The position numbers and the translations under genes are program-made. Shown piece by piece: positions 22,380 through 25,672 of a DNA stretch of 25,672 nucleotides; position 1 is the first letter of the stretch; every line of letters begins with the position of its first letter. This DNA comes from Sulfuricystis sp964478415. GTDB taxonomy: Bacteria; Pseudomonadota; Gammaproteobacteria; Burkholderiales; Rhodocyclaceae. The stretch is from the NCBI GenBank assembly GCA_964478415.1, contig CAYZII010000028.1, positions 1-25,672 on the forward strand. The letters run 5' to 3'. The notes under the pieces are model-generated. The model was not told where the DNA came from, ran no database searches, and worked only from the letters and a program-made list of their open reading frames with translations.

Positions 22380-22403
22380 AGTTGCTCAAACTGGTTTCAT
22401 GGG

Positions 22404-22422
22404 CATCCAGTATAGGATGAAG
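22404..22422 (-). promoter_or_regulatory. Candidate -10 box and short hairpin downstream of soxB
   Basis: The 50-base gap between soxB and the small membrane protein gene contains TATACT on the minus strand, flanked by the short inverted pair CATCC/GGATG. Possible roles are a -10 box for the small gene or a weak hairpin; no good -35 is visible and no T-run follows. Confidence 0.25.
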
Positions 22423-22429
22423 CATTTTT

Positions 22430-24145
22430 TCACGCCAGCCCAGGATTGCCGGCGACACCGATCAGCCGCGGTGTGTTGATACGACGGGGGGCGATGGTTT
22501 TCTGCTCACGCAGCCAGCGCGCCACGACCTCCCAGATGGGCTCTCCTGATGCGTTTTCCGAGACAGGGGCCCACCCCGCCACCTTGTACTTCCTGTTCGG
22601 GTCGAGGGGTTTGCCGTTCAGACGCAGATCCTGGATGCGGTTACCCATCTGCTCGTTCGGCGCGCAGGCGTAGGTGAGTCCCCCGACGCGCACCATGTCG
22701 CCACCCTGCTGCTTGTAAGGGTCCGGGTTGAACAGGTTGTCGCAGACATCTTCGAGGATGTCCTTGATCTGCATGCCCGTCATCTCGGTGAGAGTCGAAT
22801 AGGGATAGGTGATCGCGGTCTGATCCATCACGTGCTCGAAGGTGATCGCCTCCCCCGGCAGGAGCGTCGTGCCCCAGCGGAAGCCGGGCGAGAAGGCGAG
22901 ATCGGCACCTTTCACTTCCATCAGCGCATCGAGGATCAACTGATCCCAGGAACCATTGAAATTGCCACGCCGGTAGAGCAGCCCTTCCGTGATTGCGAGT
23001 TTCTCCTGCAGCCTGGGAAGATGCGGGGCGCGAATCTTCTCGATCAGTGCGCTCATTTCCGTATCCGCCGGCAGCAGGTTCGAGAACACCGGCAACAACT
23101 TGTAGCGGAAATCGACGACTCTGCCGTTCTTGACCTCGAAGTCGAGCACGCCGAGGAATTTGCCGTTCGAACCGGCATTGGTCACCAGCGTCACACCGCG
23201 GGCGTTGTGGACTTTCACCGGCTGGGGAACACCATCGTGGGTGTGGCCTCCCATGATCGCATCGATGCCGGTAACACGCGAGGCCAGCTTCAGATCGACA
23301 TCCATGCCGTTGTGCGAGAGCACTACGACGACCTGGGCGCCGGCACCCCGGGCTTCATCGACGACTTTCTGCATTTCCTCGTCCTGGATGCCGAAGGTCC
23401 ATTCCGACACCAGGTAACGTGGATTGGCGATCGGTGTGTAAGGGAAGGATTGGCCGATCACCGCGATTTTCACGCCATTCATTTCCCGCATCGTGTAGGG
23501 TTTGAACACCGGATCACCGAAATCGGTGGTCTTGACGTTCTGCGCGACGAAATCGATTCTGCCGGCGAAATCCTTCTCGACGACTTCCTTGACGCGCTTG
23601 TCGCCGTAGGTGAATTCCCAATGGCCGGTCATCACATCGACGCCAAGCAGCTTGCAGGCATCGACCATGTCCTGACCCTTGCTCCACAGCGCAGTGGCCG
23701 AACCCTGCCAGGTGTCCCCGCCATCGAGCAGCAGCGCGCCGGGCCTTGAGGCGCGCAGCTGTTTGACCAGCGTGGCGAGATGGGCGAAGCCGCCCACTTT
23801 GCCGTAAGTCTTGGCGGCTTGCACGAAATCGAGATGCGTGAAAGCGTGCGCTTCTCGGCTGCCAGGGCGGATGCCAAAGGCTTTCAGCAGCTTTTCGCCG
23901 ACCAGGTGCGGCGTCTTGCCGAACATCTCGCCGACGCCCAGATTGATGTTTGGTTCGCGGAACCAGATCGGCAACAATTGCGCGTGGCAGTCGGTGAAGT
24001 GCAGGAAATGCACATTGCCGAAACGCGGCAAATGGTAGAACTTTTCGCCGCCTTGAGCAGCGAGCGCAGTGCGCGAGTCGAGAGCGAATCCTGCCGCGCA
24101 GGCATAAGCGAGCACCTGCATGAACTCGCGACGGTTCATGGACAT
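22430..24145 (-). CDS. soxB: SoxB, sulfate thiohydrolase (thiosulfohydrolase) of the Sox system
   Basis: Periplasmic dimanganese enzyme that hydrolyses the terminal sulfone of sulfur chains carried on SoxYZ, releasing sulfate. 571 residues. The N-terminus MSMNRREFMQVLAYACAAGF carries a twin-arginine signal (R5 R6), with cleavage likely near residue 30 (ALAA). Metallophosphatase motifs are HFTDCHAQ (D52, H54), DGGDTWQGS (D144), the SoxB-typical GHWEFTYG (174-181) in place of GNHE, LSHNGMD (H278) and GGHTHDG (H301, H303). A 5'-nucleotidase C-terminal domain begins at about residue 390. Start 24145 follows GAGGAG directly; the 12-residue longer frame would run through a hairpin. A 47-bp gap with a terminator-like hairpin separates it from soxX. 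Confidence 0.97.
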   Translation of the reverse strand: MSMNRREFMQVLAYACAAGFALDSRTALAAQGGEKFYHLPRFGNVHFLHFTDCHAQLLPIWFREPNINLGVGEMFGKTPHLVGEKLLKAFGIRPGSREAHAFTHLDFVQAAKTYGKVGGFAHLATLVKQLRASRPGALLLDGGDTWQGSATALWSKGQDMVDACKLLGVDVMTGHWEFTYGDKRVKEVVEKDFAGRIDFVAQNVKTTDFGDPVFKPYTMREMNGVKIAVIGQSFPYTPIANPRYLVSEWTFGIQDEEMQKVVDEARGAGAQVVVVLSHNGMDVDLKLASRVTGIDAIMGGHTHDGVPQPVKVHNARGVTLVTNAGSNGKFLGVLDFEVKNGRVVDFRYKLLPVFSNLLPADTEMSALIEKIRAPHLPRLQEKLAITEGLLYRRGNFNGSWDQLILDALMEVKGADLAFSPGFRWGTTLLPGEAITFEHVMDQTAITYPYSTLTEMTGMQIKDILEDVCDNLFNPDPYKQQGGDMVRVGGLTYACAPNEQMGNRIQDLRLNGKPLDPNRKYKVAGWAPVSENASGEPIWEVVARWLREQKTIAPRRINTPRLIGVAGNPGLA

Positions 24146-24159
24146 GAATTTCTCCTCGG

Positions 24160-24181
24160 AAAAGTGCGAGCAGGCTCGCAC
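24160..24181 (-). terminator. Hairpin plus T-run between soxX and soxB
   Basis: On the minus strand GTGCGAGC (24181-24174) and GCTCGCAC (24171-24164) are perfect complements separated by only CT; a 7-bp stem with a 4-base loop is the realistic fold. TTTT (24163-24160) follows, and the soxB RBS GAGGAG starts a few bases later. It could act as a partial terminator or as a barrier protecting the soxAX part of the message. Confidence 0.6.
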
Positions 24182-24192
24182 CGGCGGCTTTA

Positions 24193-24810
24193 CTATTTAT
24201 TGACGGGCGATTCGGGGTCGAGCAGCAGGGCGACCAGATCCTTGATCTGCTTCTCGGTGAGTGCGCCGACACGGCCGAAGCGCGGCATTTCCGAGCACAA
24301 GTTGAAGGCTTTCGCATTGTAGATCTTCGAATAGACGTACTTTTGCATTTCCGGCGTGTTACCGCGCTGTTTGCCGAAATGGAGCAGGCTCGGGCCGATC
24401 GTGCCGAAAGCCACTTCTTTGGGGCTGATCTGATGGCAGTTGTAGCAGTTGCCGCCCACCGGCAATCCCGGCTTGTCGCTCCAGGTGAAGCCACGGCCGC
24501 TCTGGGCAAGCTTCTCGCCGGCTTTCCAGTCACCCATCAGCTTGCCGTCGGCGGGGAACTTGACCGAGGCGATCTGGTCGGCCTCCAGCGCCTTGGCAAT
24601 CGCCTCGGGCGGCTTGTTGCCGGTACGGTTGCAGATTGCCTGGACCCCATCTTCTGCCAGGCGGTCGAGATCGGCCTGACCGCGTGGTTTGAAGTCCTTC
24701 TTGATCATCGCGATCGCCTTGGCGCGGTAGTCGGCATCGGCCTGCACAGGCAGGGTGGCTGCAAGGATGAAAGCACCGGTCAGGGCGGCGACTAGGAATT
24801 TCCGCTTCAT
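24193..24810 (-). CDS. soxX: SoxX, monohaem cytochrome c subunit of SoxAX
   Basis: Periplasmic electron-accepting subunit of SoxAX, which oxidatively joins thiosulfate to the SoxY cysteine. 205 residues with a Sec signal peptide (MKRKFLVAALTGAFILAATL, cleavage near VQA-DA, 23-25). One haem site, CYNCH (C122, C125, H126), and the distal methionine in SEMPRFG (M175). An N-terminal helical extension of about 80 residues before the cytochrome fold makes it one of the longer SoxX forms. Two further cysteines, C60 and C172, could form a disulfide. The RBS AAGGAGAG lies about 7 bases before ATG. It begins 20 bases after the soxA stop, clearly the same operon. Confidence 0.95.
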   Translation of the reverse strand: MKRKFLVAALTGAFILAATLPVQADADYRAKAIAMIKKDFKPRGQADLDRLAEDGVQAICNRTGNKPPEAIAKALEADQIASVKFPADGKLMGDWKAGEKLAQSGRGFTWSDKPGLPVGGNCYNCHQISPKEVAFGTIGPSLLHFGKQRGNTPEMQKYVYSKIYNAKAFNLCSEMPRFGRVGALTEKQIKDLVALLLDPESPVNK

Positions 24811-24830
24811 TTCTTCTCTCCTTGATCGGG

Positions 24831-25658
24831 TCAGCGCTTGATGCCCGGACCCTTGTAGACCACACCATTGGCATTGGCGGTCAGATAGGTCAGCAGGGCG
24901 GTCACGGTGTCGGAAACGTATTTCGGTTCAGGGAAACGCTGCTGGCGGAAGCAGTCATTCATGCGCCACTGCATGGTGAGGGCCACACCCCCGGTCATGC
25001 GCCAGGCCGGCCAACCCATCACAGCCTTTGTTGCACCTTCTTTCGTGTCAATATTGGGCAGATCTTGCATGCGAATGCGTTTGCCATCCGAGCCGTGGCA
25101 GGTGCTGCAGGCAAAATCGTACGGGCCGGCACGGTAATGCGCAACCTCCTTACCAATTTCATAAACCTCGCGCACCTTCGGATCCTTCAGGTCGACTGCG
25201 AAAGGCTTGCCACGCGAATGACCCGCGACATACATCACCAGATTCGTGATGTCCGGCGCACTGGCATCGTTCTGGTTCTGGAAGGGCTTTTTCGCGATGT
25301 CTTCGAATTTAAAGCCCTGCTTCTCGACCATGCACCAGACGATACGCCGCTCGGCGTCCATCACGGCGCCGGCATCGGCGAAATAGCGGGGCATCTGGAC
25401 ATAGGCGCCTTCCAGTTTGCCGATGCCCAAGCCCAGATCGCAGCTTTCGGCGAGCGAGACGTTTTTCGGCCCCCGTTTCGCCTTCCACAATTCCTCCCCT
25501 TTCATCTCATTGAGCTCGGCAGGGTTGCTGTCTTCCATTTCGGCGCGGAATTTCTCGAATTCCTTGGCCGCCTTGGCATGATCGATTTCGGCCTGGGCGG
25601 CGGCGCCACTCGCGCATGCCAGGACGCAGAGCGTGCCGATGATGTGCTTGTATTTCAT
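24831..25658 (-). CDS. soxA: SoxA, c-type cytochrome catalytic subunit of SoxAX (single-CxxCH form)
   Basis: Periplasmic subunit whose haem with cysteine ligation catalyses thiosulfate conjugation to SoxY. 275 residues with a Sec signal peptide (KYKHIIGTLCVLACASGAAA, cleavage near residue 22). One haem motif, CSTCH (C184, C187, H188). The active-site ligand cysteine is in WRMNDCFRQQRFPEP (C236). The N-terminal half of the protein, which holds a second haem in dihaem SoxA, has C73 (ESCDLGLG) and C109 (IVWCMVEK) but no CxxCH, so these probably form a disulfide. The RBS GGAGG lies 3-4 bases from ATG at the very edge of the window. The order soxA-soxX-soxB fits the soxCDYZAXB arrangement known in betaproteobacteria, so soxYZ is expected just outside. 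Confidence 0.96.
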   Translation of the reverse strand: MKYKHIIGTLCVLACASGAAAQAEIDHAKAAKEFEKFRAEMEDSNPAELNEMKGEELWKAKRGPKNVSLAESCDLGLGIGKLEGAYVQMPRYFADAGAVMDAERRIVWCMVEKQGFKFEDIAKKPFQNQNDASAPDITNLVMYVAGHSRGKPFAVDLKDPKVREVYEIGKEVAHYRAGPYDFACSTCHGSDGKRIRMQDLPNIDTKEGATKAVMGWPAWRMTGGVALTMQWRMNDCFRQQRFPEPKYVSDTVTALLTYLTANANGVVYKGPGIKR

Positions 25659-25672
25659 GTTTCCTCCACTGT

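Noticed and set aside
24146..24181. Longer SoxB start giving 12 more residues
   Set aside because: They are encoded by the intergenic hairpin and RBS; they would displace the twin-arginine motif from the N-terminus.
1..25672. tRNA, rRNA, CRISPR array, prophage or insertion sequence
   Set aside because: No cloverleaf, no regularly spaced repeats, no transposase or integrase, and no gap large enough to hold them.

Overview
The window is a compact, GC-rich chromosomal segment, very probably from a betaproteobacterium able to oxidise thiosulfate (Rhodocyclales/Nitrosomonadales-like). The evidence is the soxA-soxX-soxB order, a neighbourhood of apbC, dcd and metG next to an Orn/Lys/Arg decarboxylase, and the overall style of the proteins. 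This placement comes from protein recognition and gene order, not from a marker gene. There is no rRNA, tRNA, CRISPR array or insertion sequence that I can support. No gap between genes exceeds about 110 bases.

Layout. Bases 1-478 (-) hold the 5' end of an M17-type aminopeptidase, divergent from thyA (514-1320, +). A Phd/YefM antitoxin and PIN toxin pair (1375-2096, +) follows, with a near-consensus promoter overlapping the thyA stop codon. A central-carbon/glycogen block comes next, all on +: glk, a small DUF2934-type protein with a histone-H1-like tail, glgC, glgP, pgi and glgA. The run glgP-pgi-glgA-folA is joined by three consecutive ATGA overlaps, so dihydrofolate reductase is translationally coupled to glycogen synthase. 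folA runs tail-to-tail, with 25 bp of overlap, into a PLP-dependent amino-acid decarboxylase (-). Upstream of that on the same strand are dcd and apbC/mrp, with hairpins between them. metG and an acylphosphatase gene (+) diverge from apbC and converge on dnaE (-). Upstream of dnaE (-) are an MBL-fold hydrolase, a small coiled-coil/TM protein, soxB, soxX and soxA. The window ends just before the soxA ribosome binding site.

How the genes work together. ThyA, FolA and Dcd all serve dTMP supply. Glk and Pgi feed and drain the hexose-phosphate pool; GlgC and GlgA store it as glycogen and GlgP releases it. No branching enzyme or phosphoglucomutase is present here. SoxAX and SoxB are periplasmic parts of the thiosulfate-oxidising multienzyme system; SoxYZ, and SoxCD if present, must lie outside.

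The most interesting items are the DUF2934/H1-tail protein inside the glycogen locus, the toxin-antitoxin promoter with a 9-bp repeated putative operator, hairpin-plus-U-tract elements placed directly in front of the RBS of dcd and soxB, and the apparent placement of the glycogen block between thyA and folA.
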